The notes: a model not told the origin generated them from the sequence alone. Counted from the first letter of the stretch, positions 28,626 to 37,572 are shown. The stretch: DNA of 64,000 nt from an uncultured Collinsella sp. (GCA_958439425.1 CAUBVH010000001.1:1-64000), one strand, 5' to 3'. Program-made: numbers and translations.

Positions 28626-30475
28626 GAAAGATCACTCTCCGTATAGGTTCTTTGGTATCCGAGCAAATATAGGCATATCCCAACGATTATAGAGGATAGG
28701 GTTCCCGCAACCGCCGCCTTGGCGACGACCGCGGCTGCAAGGCTGGCAATTTCCATATGGTGTGCAAGACAGGACGCCGCTGCGCAGCCGATGCCGGTGA
28801 CAGCGATGGCGGCGATTGCGGCAAGGTTTGAGCCCTGATCGACACGCTTGGCATGGGCATTGAGCAGCGCGGATGACGCTGCGGCAGTTGCCGCGACCAG
28901 CACAAAGGCAGCCCAAAGGAGCGGGTCTCCCAGCGCTGCGGCAACGTTACCGAGCCCCAGTACGCCTCCGGCTGAAAGCGCGACCGTGGCCAGACGGGCA
29001 AAAAGCGCGCCCATGCCCGTTGCCGCAGCGGCGCTTGCCGGGCCGAGCCAAAATGACGCGACGCCGGCGGCGACCCCAGCTGCTAGGAAGGTATTGCCGG
29101 TCAGACAGCCAAGCGCGAGCGCACAGGTGAGCGCGGCGCTCGCGGCAGTCTCGGTGCGACCCCAGGCGATCCACCAACCGGATATGGCGGCGGCAAAGAT
29201 CACCGCGACGGGCAGCATCGACAGGATGCCCTGTGCCTGCATGGTGGCGTTGGCCATGAGCACCAAAAAGCCCACAGCCGAGATGGCCGAGCCAATCTGG
29301 GGGGCCAGGCCAGCCGCCGCTCCGATCGCGATGGCCGCAATGACCAGGCCGGGAAGCGCCGCGACCCCGGCCGTTTGCATCAGCAAAAAGCTAAAGGTGC
29401 CGCACGTTAGCGCCGAGATAGCGCGCATGGTGTAGTCGCGCGCATGGCTCCAGCGCGTGCCCGCCCAGCCGAGTGCGGGGTCGACCTCGATGGCGTCGTC
29501 CTCGTAGTGCGACGGCTCGATATCGTCGAGCTCCTGCTCGTCATCCGAAAGTTCGCCAACCATTTGCTCCAGGCTGCGACGGCCTTCGCGCACGCTGCCC
29601 AGACCGGCAAGGAGCTGGTCGCAAAATGCCTCGATGCTGTTGGGGCGGTCCTGCGGCATGGGGGAGAGCGCGCTCATGAGCGCGGCCTCGGCTCCCGGGG
29701 GAAAGTGTGGTATCAGCTCGCTGGGATAGGTGGCGCCGCCGATGATGCGGCCGAGCGAGTCGGCGGGCGTGGCCGCCATAAAAGGAGCGCTGCCGCACAG
29801 GCCCTCGTAGATCACACAGGCGAGGGCAAAGACATCGGCGCGCTCGTCGACCGTGCCGGTCTCGATATCGAGCTGCTCGGGCGGCATGTAGCCGATGGTG
29901 CCGCCGCGTGAGCCGCCAAAGCCACCGGCGGACGACAGCCGCGCCATGCCAAAGTCGGTGAGCTTTACATTGCCCGAGTGGTCGATGAGCACGTTGGCGG
30001 GCTTAATGTCCAGGTGGAGTACGCCATTACTGTGGGCGAAGGTGAGCGCCTGGCCCAGGGCATCGGCAATGGCCGCGGCCTCGTCAAAGGTAAGTGAGTG
30101 GCCGTCCGCGCGGTGCAAAAACTCGGCCAGCGACATGCCATCGACATATTCCATAACCAGGTAGGCATAGGCTGTGTCGTGCGTAAAGTCGATAACCTGC
30201 ACGATGTTGGGATGTTGAAGCATGGCGGCAGTGTGCGCCTCGCGCAGGACATCCATGATGTCGCTAGCGGGCATGCCGGCACCGTTGATAAGGGGGATGC
30301 GTTTAATGGCGACGCGGCGGCGCAGGTGCGTGTCGCGGCAGATCTCGATGGAGCCAAAACCGCCGGTCGCAAGTGTCTCGAGCGGCTGGTACCGCTTGAG
30401 CAGCTCGCGAGAGCTGGTGCCCTCCAAAGGAACGTCCGGCGAGAACCGGGCGGTATGTTGCGAGAAAAGCGGCAT
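28622..30475 (-). CDS. Ser/Thr protein kinase with multi-spanning membrane C-terminus
   Basis: A 617-aa protein heading the operon. The kinase domain (about 25-290) has GGFGSIEI, VAIKRI, DFGMAR and a PPEQL activation-segment end, but the catalytic-loop HRD is HLD (VLHLDIKPAN), a non-RD arrangement. An acidic linker (about 305-345) precedes eight or nine Ala/Gly-rich transmembrane helices (about 350-615) with no known domain. Start ATG 30475 is 6 nt after GAGGG; the reading from 30481 would use TTG. The Asp and Lys needed for catalysis remain, so activity is likely but may not depend on activation-loop phosphorylation. Confidence 0.85.
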   Translation of the reverse strand: MPLFSQHTARFSPDVPLEGTSSRELLKRYQPLETLATGGFGSIEICRDTHLRRRVAIKRIPLINGAGMPASDIMDVLREAHTAAMLQHPNIVQVIDFTHDTAYAYLVMEYVDGMSLAEFLHRADGHSLTFDEAAAIADALGQALTFAHSNGVLHLDIKPANVLIDHSGNVKLTDFGMARLSSAGGFGGSRGGTIGYMPPEQLDIETGTVDERADVFALACVIYEGLCGSAPFMAATPADSLGRIIGGATYPSELIPHFPPGAEAALMSALSPMPQDRPNSIEAFCDQLLAGLGSVREGRRSLEQMVGELSDDEQELDDIEPSHYEDDAIEVDPALGWAGTRWSHARDYTMRAISALTCGTFSFLLMQTAGVAALPGLVIAAIAIGAAAGLAPQIGSAISAVGFLVLMANATMQAQGILSMLPVAVIFAAAISGWWIAWGRTETAASAALTCALALGCLTGNTFLAAGVAAGVASFWLGPASAAAATGMGALFARLATVALSAGGVLGLGNVAAALGDPLLWAAFVLVAATAAASSALLNAHAKRVDQGSNLAAIAAIAVTGIGCAAASCLAHHMEIASLAAAVVAKAAVAGTLSSIIVGICLYLLGYQRTYTESDLS

Positions 30476-30481
30476 GGCCAA

Positions 30482-30914
30482 CCCTCGTGCGTTTAAAGTT
30501 CGTTTGCGAGCGGCGGGCGCGGGGCCGAGCCGTTCGCGGTGGCATAGATGCTGCTAGTGTAGCACGCTCGGGCAGATGGCGAGGATAGCGGGATGCGAGG
30601 TGGCCCGATCGATTCGGCCCGTTTCGGCTCGTTTGGAAAGCGCATCTCAGTTTTCAGCCAAATTATGGGATGCGCTTTCCAAATGGGGTGGGCTGCGGAA
30701 ACTGCATCCCAGAATATTGCCCTGGAACGGGATGCGCTTTCCGAACCGGCGTCCAAAAGGAAACCGCATCCCGCTTTGATGTGGGGACTGCGAACAAAAG
30801 CCGGACCGTGATCTGGCGCGGATTGGAGTTCGCCTGAATCATTGATGCTGGCTGGTGTGAGAACAGAGATAAACGAGCGGCTCGAGCGATATAATGACAC
30901 GCTATGGAGGCCGT
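30482..30914. repeat. Triple-palindrome array, locus 2, in the kinase/LuxR divergent gap
   Basis: Units at 30635-30680 and 30697-30742, and a third that keeps only its left half from 30759 (GGAAACCGCATCCC), start exactly 62 bp apart. Unit 1 reads GGAAAGCGCATCTCA ... TGGGATGCGCTTTCC and is nearly perfect. The gap must also contain the divergent promoters for the kinase operon and the LuxR gene. Apart from the array I see no other element. Confidence 0.85.
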
Positions 30915-33050
30915 ATGCTCTTTTCCCGCCGTTCTGCTACATTTGCCTGCGCCATTGCGCTTGTCGTAATGGCGGTCACCCCTTATCACCGGTTTTCATC
31001 TTCAATCGGCCTAGCGTCAGGTGCAATGACCTGGCTCGTTATCCTGGGCGCATGCCTCGCGGCGTTTGTTCATGGTGCTGCGCTATGCAAGGGGGGAATG
31101 AGAAGGCCGAGGCATCTCGGTGCCATCGGTGTTTTCCTTGGTGTTATTGCAACGGTTCCCGAATGGGCCGACCTGGCTTTCTATGCTCGCGGAGACTCTA
31201 TTCCAATCGTGTTTGCACCGATTTGGTTGTTACATGGCGTTTCGTGTGTCTCGTGCTTTGTTGGGTCGCTGCTTCTCTCATATGTTATTTGGGGCACGGC
31301 GGACTCTCCTTTGACGCAGAGGTCGACACGGACTGACGAAAGGGAAACTCGTCACCCGCAGGACGCGATTTTTACAGAAACAATAGCCGTCATGTCTTGC
31401 CTGCTGTTTTGCTGTCGAGTTTCATGGAGAGTCGTTCCCGAGCCATGGGGGATGCCCCCTGTAACGGCCGCGTCAATTGGCCTTGCGCTTTTAATTCCGT
31501 TGGTCTATCTCGCATTGACTGTGGCCCCGCCGTTTTGCCGCCCTCGTGCCTTTGGCCATGGGCGGCGCGACGTGTTTGCCTGTTCTGTGCTCGTAGCAGT
31601 TCCTATTGGTCTTATTCCGGCTGTTGAGGCGGCATACTTCGCAAGCGATGCCGTGGTCATTGCATTGCTGGCGATGGGGTCCGTTATCGCTGCTGCCTTC
31701 GTATGCATGTTGCTAAGGGGGAAACGGGACAACAATTCGGATATCGCCTGTGCGTCCGACACATTCGATGCGGGGGTGTTTTCCCCTGCCCTGTCGCCTA
31801 GAGAAGAGCAGTTTGTTCGACTGCTGCTCAAAGGGAAAACGCCGGCGGAAATTGCCAAGGAGACGGATACGAAGCCATCGACGGTGAGAACAACGCTTCA
31901 CCGAGCATACGGGAAGGCGTCGGTTGCGGGCTCACGCGAGCTCGTGGCGCTGTTTGCGGGTGAGGGCGATACTGTAGGGCATGAGCTACCGCAGCGGCAT
32001 GCTGACGATATAGTGGCATCAGCTCGAACGCGCCGGCTGTTTCGATACCTGCTCACATTATTCTTTATCCTCCTTGCGGCGGGGCCCTTGGTAATGGCGG
32101 ATAGCGATTGGGGGTCCGGTGTTTCGCGGGCTGTCGCCTTTTCCCTCTTAAGCTACGCATTGGGTCTCGGACTGCTTCTGTCGCTACGCTACGCGGGTGG
32201 AAAAGCGAATCGTGGCGCTGCGCTGGATAGAGCGGGTGAAGCGATTTGGCTCGGAAGCCCGTACGTATGGGCGGTGCTATCTGCTGTGGAATGGTCTTTT
32301 ATCTATATCGCGGCATTGATGTGCATACGCGTTCCGTTGATGGCTGTGCCGGTCCTGTTTTGCGGCGTGGCGTCTACGGCTTCGCTCGCTGTTGGGCTGC
32401 GTCCGTTTAAGGTGCATGCCCATGCTCGGGCTATCGTGCCGTTGGTGTCAATGGGCATGGTTGCCTTAATCTATGCGGTCGCTAGGGGGCGAATCCATGG
32501 ACTTGCGGTGCTGACGGGGGTGCTGCTCACATATATAGTGATGCGAAGCTGTCCGCAGCGCAAAATGCTTGGGATATGGATGCTTTGCTTCGGGGCGACG
32601 GCTCCTGTTTGGGCTGTCTTGCTCAATATGGTGCAGGATCTGACGGTTTTCGAGCCGTTGTTCCTCGCGTCGTTGTTGGGGCAAAGTTCGGCTGTCAATG
32701 TCGTCGTGGCAACGGTGATTGTTTGCTGGTCTGTGCCCATGTTCGTTACGCACATCGCGCTCGCCCGCTCGGTTGAGGACGAGAAGGCCGTCTTGGAGTA
32801 CCGGGCGAACGGGTCCACCGAAACGGCCCGCGTGCGCCAGCTGGCCCTGCTTACGTCGCGCTCCCTTTCTGATGTTCAGTCGCAAATTTTGCTGATGACG
32901 GCAGAGGGGGCAACGACAAAGGCCATTGCGGAGGATGTCGGTTACGCTGCATCTACGGTGCAAGCGCTGCGGTCTGCATCTTACCGCCAGTTGAAGATCA
33001 AGAATAAGGCGGAGCTAATTTTATTGTTATCGCAGGTAAATAACGTGTAA
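30915..33050 (+). CDS. Membrane-embedded LuxR-type regulator with two HTH domains
   Basis: The 711-aa protein has the order: transmembrane block 1 (about 5-270, seven or so helices), LuxR HTH 1 (about 293-345, LSPREEQFVRLLLKGKTPAEIAKETDTKPSTVRTTL), transmembrane block 2 (about 370-630), and LuxR HTH 2 at the very C-terminus (about 645-711, LSDVQSQILLMTAEGATTKAIAEDVGYAASTVQAL). Coriobacteriia have many proteins with one membrane block and one HTH; this looks like two such units in tandem. ATG 30915 follows GGAGG by 4 nt. It lies directly upstream of, and probably regulates, the secreted-protein/ABC-exporter cassette. Codon use is less G+C-rich than that of neighbours. Confidence 0.8.
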   Translation: MLFSRRSATFACAIALVVMAVTPYHRFSSSIGLASGAMTWLVILGACLAAFVHGAALCKGGMRRPRHLGAIGVFLGVIATVPEWADLAFYARGDSIPIVFAPIWLLHGVSCVSCFVGSLLLSYVIWGTADSPLTQRSTRTDERETRHPQDAIFTETIAVMSCLLFCCRVSWRVVPEPWGMPPVTAASIGLALLIPLVYLALTVAPPFCRPRAFGHGRRDVFACSVLVAVPIGLIPAVEAAYFASDAVVIALLAMGSVIAAAFVCMLLRGKRDNNSDIACASDTFDAGVFSPALSPREEQFVRLLLKGKTPAEIAKETDTKPSTVRTTLHRAYGKASVAGSRELVALFAGEGDTVGHELPQRHADDIVASARTRRLFRYLLTLFFILLAAGPLVMADSDWGSGVSRAVAFSLLSYALGLGLLLSLRYAGGKANRGAALDRAGEAIWLGSPYVWAVLSAVEWSFIYIAALMCIRVPLMAVPVLFCGVASTASLAVGLRPFKVHAHARAIVPLVSMGMVALIYAVARGRIHGLAVLTGVLLTYIVMRSCPQRKMLGIWMLCFGATAPVWAVLLNMVQDLTVFEPLFLASLLGQSSAVNVVVATVIVCWSVPMFVTHIALARSVEDEKAVLEYRANGSTETARVRQLALLTSRSLSDVQSQILLMTAEGATTKAIAEDVGYAASTVQALRSASYRQLKIKNKAELILLLSQVNNV

Positions 33051-33159
33051 ACGCCTGAGCAATCAACTCAATAGCGGGTGTTTACAGACATCTTTCTCTA
33101 TTCATGCGAAGGTTGCCGTGCGTCGACGCATTGTTAACCGCTTTTGATTGGAGAAGGCC

Positions 33160-33672
33160 ATGATTAAGCCAAGGAGCGCTATTGCTCGAATCGGAGTCGG
33201 CTTGGTGATTGCAGCTGGTCTGTCCCTAGGGGTTCCCGCTGCATCGTTTGCACAAGAGGAGTTTGACACCTCTCAGGTTTCCAGCATTACTCAAAACGCC
33301 GATACGGGAATTACGACCTGTACGAACAATGCCGATAAGGCATTTAGTTTTCAATGTGCCGGGACGAGTGCAACTGGCTACCGTCAAAAGGATGATTCCT
33401 CATCGCTCTATCTGGATATCCAGGGCCATACGGGAAATCCGCTTCGGTTATATACAGACGGTGCGTATAACACAAGCGGTAGCGGCAGCATGAATTGTAC
33501 TCAGGGAACGTATCGTTCGAATCACAAGGGACAGTGGGAAATGTATAACCTCGTCCGTGAGAACGGGCGATCTGCGGCGCGACTGACTGCATGGGCGGAG
33601 TCTGGCTACGGCACTGTTATTGGCGTATGGAGCCCCGACTGCGTCGGGCATTTCCACAAGCTTCCCGCATAG
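33160..33672 (+). CDS. Small secreted protein, DUF2712-like
   Basis: The 170-aa precursor has a clear signal peptide (basic IKPRSAIARIG, hydrophobic core, AxA-type site SFA before QEEF, near residue 32). The mature part of about 138 aa is Ser/Thr/Gly/Asn-rich with four cysteines (TTCTNN, FQCAG, MNCTQG, PDCVG), enough for two disulfides. The pattern AFSF...YRQKDDSS...YR...W...G recalls the DUF2712 proteins of Firmicutes, which also neighbour ABC exporters; this is from memory and unconfirmed. ATG 33160 follows GGAGAAGG. It could be a bacteriocin-like or signalling product exported by Sec, or the cargo/partner of the ABC system downstream. Confidence 0.65.
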   Translation: MIKPRSAIARIGVGLVIAAGLSLGVPAASFAQEEFDTSQVSSITQNADTGITTCTNNADKAFSFQCAGTSATGYRQKDDSSSLYLDIQGHTGNPLRLYTDGAYNTSGSGSMNCTQGTYRSNHKGQWEMYNLVRENGRSAARLTAWAESGYGTVIGVWSPDCVGHFHKLPA

Positions 33673-33726
33673 TTGTTTGAAATGGCTCCCTTCCGGCTTT
33701 CTGGGTCGGAAGGGGGAGGAGGACGT

Positions 33727-34608
33727 ATGAACCAAAAGCTCGCAAGATACGAACTGTCGAAAACGATTAGACGTCCAGCTTTTATCCTTGCTCTCTTGAT
33801 TGCGGTCGCAGTTGCAATAGCTGCCGCGCTGGAGCCGTGGGCAAATTTGGAAAAAGAGCGCCACAACCTTCTTTCTTTTGGTTACGGCGTTGGCGTGCAA
33901 GCCGAAAATTATCTCGGTCAAACACGTGAAAGCAGCTTCGGTAACTGGATTGTTGTGAGCGCGAACGCGCCACTGTCTGCGTCGGTGTTTTTCTATGCAC
34001 TGCCCCTGCTTGCAATGTTGGCTGGATCTTGGTCGTGTCTCTTTGAGCGTTTGAGTGGTTATGACATGCAGATATGCACGCGCGTTTCCAGAAAGGCGTA
34101 CGTGAACGTAAAGATGCTGTCTGCTTTCCTCTCCGCGTTTACAGTGACTGCCATTCCTCTGCTCGTCAATTTCCTGATCGTCTCGATGCTTTTTCCTGCG
34201 TATCTTCCTCGGGTCGATGAGTCGACTTACGTAGGACTTTACCTGCATAGCTACTTCTCCGGTCTATTTTATTCGCATCCTTTGTCATATGTGCTCGCAT
34301 ACACGCTGTTCGATGCTGTCACGCTCGGGACTTTATCCATGGCTGTAACTGGCTTCTCAATTTTGTTTCGTAGCAGAATCAAAGCGATAATTGTCCCGTA
34401 TCTGCTAATGGTTGCGTGGCATTTTGCAAATGGCTGGATCTTCGGCGTAATGGCTTGTGTGGGGTTTAACTGCAATATCCTCAACAGCATCAGGTCGGAA
34501 TCGCTGAATAACTGGCCAGACATTCGAGCCGGTTTTGCGGAAATCATATTATTGACCCTTGCTTCGTTGGCTTTTTCTGGGGCGTGGAAAAGACGCGAGG
34601 TGGTCTGA
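33727..34608 (+). CDS. ABC-2-type exporter permease
   Basis: The 293-aa membrane protein has about six helices. The first (PAFILALLIAVAVAIAAAL) is followed by an outer loop and then helices around 95-115, 130-155, 185-215, 225-245 and 270-288. No lactococcin-type or MacB-type domain is seen; the layout is that of ABC-2 or bacteriocin-immunity permeases. It begins 54 bp after the secreted-protein gene with ribosome-binding site GGAGGAGG. Its stop overlaps the next permease start (TGATG), so the two permeases are made in step and probably form a heterodimer. Confidence 0.75.
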   Translation: MNQKLARYELSKTIRRPAFILALLIAVAVAIAAALEPWANLEKERHNLLSFGYGVGVQAENYLGQTRESSFGNWIVVSANAPLSASVFFYALPLLAMLAGSWSCLFERLSGYDMQICTRVSRKAYVNVKMLSAFLSAFTVTAIPLLVNFLIVSMLFPAYLPRVDESTYVGLYLHSYFSGLFYSHPLSYVLAYTLFDAVTLGTLSMAVTGFSILFRSRIKAIIVPYLLMVAWHFANGWIFGVMACVGFNCNILNSIRSESLNNWPDIRAGFAEIILLTLASLAFSGAWKRREVV

Positions 34609-35444
34609 TGCTGTTTAGGCTGGTCGCCGCGGACCTGAGGACCGTTTTGAAGAAGAACATCATCACTTTTATTGCAATTGCGGCAGTGACCGTTGCGAAC
34701 TTGGTGTACGCCTACGGATTGTCTTCTGTGTATGGGGTTAGAACGGATACCTTGGGGTTTGCGGATAATCTTGCGCTCGTGTTTGCCGGATCTGCTCCGT
34801 TTGAGCCTAGGCCCGGGGTCATGTTTGTGCCTCCGCTAGGATGGCTATTTCTCATTCTGCTTATTCTCTATACAACACTCGACTATCCGACCGAATCGTT
34901 GCACGGGTTTGGTTTGCAAGCGCTTGTTCGATGCCGGGCAAGAACCCTTTGGTGGGTCTCGCGTTTTATCTTGGTGGCGGCAGTAACGGCATTTTCGCTG
35001 CTCGTGGTGGTTTGCTCTGTTGTGATTTGGAGCTTGGTGGTGAGCTCCTCGTTCAGCGCGGTCATTCATGGTGAGTCGCTTCAACTGGCTAATTTGGCGC
35101 CGTGGTTTCTCAAAGCTGCCGAGGCAGATGCGCTGCCGTTTTTCATAGGTCTCTTATTTGCTTTTGAGGCGCTTGCGTTTGCGCAGGCAGCGGTTGGGTT
35201 TGTGCTTGGGTCGTCAGTCTCGTTTGTGGTTTTAATGAGCTACCTGATCTGCTCGGCATATGCACGACATTGGGCGCTATTGGGTAACGCCTTGATGCTG
35301 TTGCGCTGGGGTGGAATTGTCAAAGAGGGAATCGCGGCGGGCTCGAGTGTCTTGTCATCAATTGGGCTTATGTCGTTATGCCTATCGTTGGGTGGACTGT
35401 GGTTTCGAAGGGCCGACCTTATAGAAAAGGGGGACAAGATATGA
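34608..35444 (+). CDS. ABC-2-type exporter permease, second subunit
   Basis: A 278-aa membrane protein with about six transmembrane helices and the same topology as the preceding permease, though little sequence identity is apparent. GAGGTGG precedes ATG 34608, which shares a base with the upstream stop. The end of the gene overlaps the ATPase start by ATGA. The compact gene order permease-permease-ATPase-exported protein is consistent with one transcript. Confidence 0.75.
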   Translation: MLFRLVAADLRTVLKKNIITFIAIAAVTVANLVYAYGLSSVYGVRTDTLGFADNLALVFAGSAPFEPRPGVMFVPPLGWLFLILLILYTTLDYPTESLHGFGLQALVRCRARTLWWVSRFILVAAVTAFSLLVVVCSVVIWSLVVSSSFSAVIHGESLQLANLAPWFLKAAEADALPFFIGLLFAFEALAFAQAAVGFVLGSSVSFVVLMSYLICSAYARHWALLGNALMLLRWGGIVKEGIAAGSSVLSSIGLMSLCLSLGGLWFRRADLIEKGDKI

Positions 35445-36085
35445 GTGTGATCGTAAGGGGCGTATCGAAGCGCATGGGTAAAAACGATGTCCTGCGCAAC
35501 GTGTCCATCGAGGTTGACCCTGGGACTGTGGTCGGGCTTCAGGGGATAAACGGTTCGGGTAAGACCATGCTCATGCGAGCGGTTTGCGGGTTGATCAAGC
35601 CTACCGAAGGCGAAATCTCTATCGATGGCCAAAGGCTTGGGGCGGACATCTCGTTCCCGCCGAGTCTGGGGATGTTGATCGAGGCGCCTTCCTTTTTGGG
35701 ATATCTGTCTGGCTACGACAATCTGAAGCTCATCGCTCAGATCAAGGGCGTTGCCACCCCCGAGGACATTCGCTCTGCCCTGCGGCTCGTGGGGCTCGAT
35801 GCAGACGAAAAAAAGAAGTTCCGAGCATACTCGCTTGGGATGAAGCAGCGTCTGGGGATAGCTGCGGCAATTATGGAGAAGCCGAAGCTGCTTGTTCTCG
35901 ATGAGCCAACGAATGCCCTCGACGAAGCGGGCGTTGAAATGCTCAAGCGCGTTGTGGCGATGGCGGCATCAACGGGTCGTGAGGTCCTTCTGTCCAGCCA
36001 TGACGGAGAGGTGCTCGAGGAACTGGCCGATCGGGTTTACTGCATGCGCGACGGTGCCGTTGTGAAAGTTCGGGAAAGGTCGTGA
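35441..36085 (+). CDS. ABC transporter ATP-binding protein
   Basis: The 214-aa cytoplasmic motor for the two permeases. It shows Walker A GINGSGKT (near 37-44), a degenerate signature YSLGMKQRLGIA in place of LSGGQ, Walker B LLVLDEPTNALDEAG, and the switch His in LLSSHD. YSLGMKQRLG is the usual signature of the lantibiotic/bacteriocin-protection and ABC-2 exporter group. The protein is slightly short but contains all motifs. The start overlaps the upstream gene by ATGA, and its stop overlaps the following gene. Confidence 0.92.
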   Translation: MSVIVRGVSKRMGKNDVLRNVSIEVDPGTVVGLQGINGSGKTMLMRAVCGLIKPTEGEISIDGQRLGADISFPPSLGMLIEAPSFLGYLSGYDNLKLIAQIKGVATPEDIRSALRLVGLDADEKKKFRAYSLGMKQRLGIAAAIMEKPKLLVLDEPTNALDEAGVEMLKRVVAMAASTGREVLLSSHDGEVLEELADRVYCMRDGAVVKVRERS

Positions 36086-36750
36086 GCGCGATGAAGAAGA
36101 CCCTGTGGACGAGAAGATCGGCGCTCGCGCTTTTTTGCTGTGCTGCTGCCGGCCTTGCGGGCATGAGGGTGAGCGTCGTTAACGGGAACCGGACGGTCAT
36201 TCCTGAGAAATATTACGCGGAGGGCGAATGGCTCTCGATGGATGGAGCGTTTCTGGGGTCGAAGGATGTGGTGACTGATGGGTATTCGTTTTGCATAGAC
36301 GGGGCAGAGTTGCTCACGCCGCGCGAGTATCTCAAACGAGCACATGACGATTATTCAAAATATGGCACCGTGGATACGAAAACGAGACTGAAGGATGCCG
36401 ACATCACGTGCGTTATCGCCGTAAAGATGCGTGTCAGAAATAGGGATAATATCGACGGTGGAATCAAAGCGTATGTTTGGCATCTGGTTCCGGAGTCTGC
36501 GCCAAACTATGATTTTGTAGTCAATACCGATCTGATAACGCAAGCCATGCCGGTCCTTGGCGGCTCTGCTGCGTTTGCCGTGGAGGTTGGGGCAGAAAAC
36601 GAGTTGCTCGTCCCATTTATGATGCAGAACACCAACGACTATTTCGAAGGTTACGAGACCGTCCGTTTTGAGAAAGCATTTCCCGGGACTTACACGATGA
36701 AGATGACCGATCTGCCGGAGCGGAGGCTCTTAAGGTTTGAAGTGAAATAG
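36082..36750 (+). CDS. Exported DUF5028-like protein
   Basis: The 222-aa protein has an N-terminal hydrophobic segment after KKTLWTRRSAL (about 11-30, with CC inside it but no clear lipobox) and an extracytoplasmic beta-rich domain. The pattern DGYSFCIDGAELLTPREYLK followed by MRVRNRD and a C-terminal ..RRLLRFEVK resembles DUF5028 proteins that accompany ABC exporters in Firmicutes; this is by recollection only. The start is GTG 36082, overlapping the ATPase stop, or possibly ATG 36091. It is the last gene of the cassette and could be an exporter accessory or immunity factor. Confidence 0.6.
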   Translation: MSAMKKTLWTRRSALALFCCAAAGLAGMRVSVVNGNRTVIPEKYYAEGEWLSMDGAFLGSKDVVTDGYSFCIDGAELLTPREYLKRAHDDYSKYGTVDTKTRLKDADITCVIAVKMRVRNRDNIDGGIKAYVWHLVPESAPNYDFVVNTDLITQAMPVLGGSAAFAVEVGAENELLVPFMMQNTNDYFEGYETVRFEKAFPGTYTMKMTDLPERRLLRFEVK

Positions 36751-36787
36751 CTCGAGAGCAAGGCAAAACGGGTCCATTGGCGGTACG

Positions 36788-36827
36788 CGCGCCCGATTCC
36801 AGGCGCCCCGGCCCGGAATCGGGCGCG
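36788..36827. terminator. 13-bp perfect hairpin between convergent genes
   Basis: CGCGCCCGATTCC (36788-36800) and GGAATCGGGCGCG (36815-36827) flank a 14-nt loop. There is no U-tract on either strand, but the position between convergent genes suggests a shared 3'-end structure. Confidence 0.55.
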
Positions 36828-36855
36828 GGACGAGGCGCCTTCGGTGTCGGCCGGC

Positions 36856-37572
36856 CTACCGCTTCTTCTTGCTCTTCTTCTGCTTGCGCTGCTTGCCCTT
36901 GGTCTCCTGGGGCTTGTCGCCCTGTTTTGCTTCGGCAGCGGCCTTTTCTGCCTTCATCTTCTTGCGTTTGGTCTCGATGCGGAGTTTTTTGTTGATGCGC
37001 GCCTTAAGGAAGGGACCGAACTGCTCGGCATCGCCGCGGACAAAGGTGTCCTTAGGGATCGTCACGCCCTGGTCGACGAACATGGCCACAAAGATGCGCT
37101 CGCCGTCGAGCACGTGGTCGAGCTTTTCAAACGGGAAGAACTGCGACTTGCCGCTCGTGCCCCAAACCATCAGGCCGTCCTCGTTGGCGGCGACGCGGCG
37201 ATAGCGGCCACCCATGGACTCGTCGGCCTCAACGGCGTCGATAAAGTCGCGGGCGAGGGTGTGGTGCAGGTTTTTGCTCCACCAGGCCAAAAAGGCGCCG
37301 AATACGATCAAGACGACGCCAAACTTGATCCAGTTGCCGCCGGCCGCCAGCATGCCGATGCCGATGAGCGCGGCAATTGCCGCGGCGACATACAGCGAGC
37401 CGCGACGCCTGGGCGAGGCGACCAGGCGGGCGAAGTCGGTGACGAGGTCGTTTTCGTATTGGTACTCGTTGAGGTACAGGATGCCGTCGTCGGCTGCGGC
37501 CTGCTCCTCGAGCGCGACCTCGACCTGGTCGGCTGCTTCGGAGGGAACGAGGTTGCTCTCTGCGTCTGCCAT
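36856..37572 (-). CDS. YcxB-like membrane protein
   Basis: The 238-aa protein has an acidic N-terminus (1-45), two adjacent transmembrane helices (about 60-105), a cytoplasmic beta-rich domain (about 120-200) in which GLMVWGTSGKSQFFPFEKLDHV fits the YcxB-like fold, and an extremely Lys/Gln-rich tail. Function is unknown in the family. ATG 37572 is preceded by AGGAG. It is divergent from dnaX, sharing a 116-bp promoter region. Confidence 0.7.
   Translation of the reverse strand: MADAESNLVPSEAADQVEVALEEQAAADDGILYLNEYQYENDLVTDFARLVASPRRRGSLYVAAAIAALIGIGMLAAGGNWIKFGVVLIVFGAFLAWWSKNLHHTLARDFIDAVEADESMGGRYRRVAANEDGLMVWGTSGKSQFFPFEKLDHVLDGERIFVAMFVDQGVTIPKDTFVRGDAEQFGPFLKARINKKLRIETKRKKMKAEKAAAEAKQGDKPQETKGKQRKQKKSKKKR

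Noticed and set aside
30576..30811. Short frames across the second triplet array
   Set aside because: Same reason as locus 1: palindromic non-coding repeats with no translation signals.
33160..33672. Lactococcin 972 family bacteriocin
   Set aside because: An exporter cassette next to a small secreted protein suggests it, but the mature sequence and its length do not show the family's pattern; a DUF2712-like assignment fits better.
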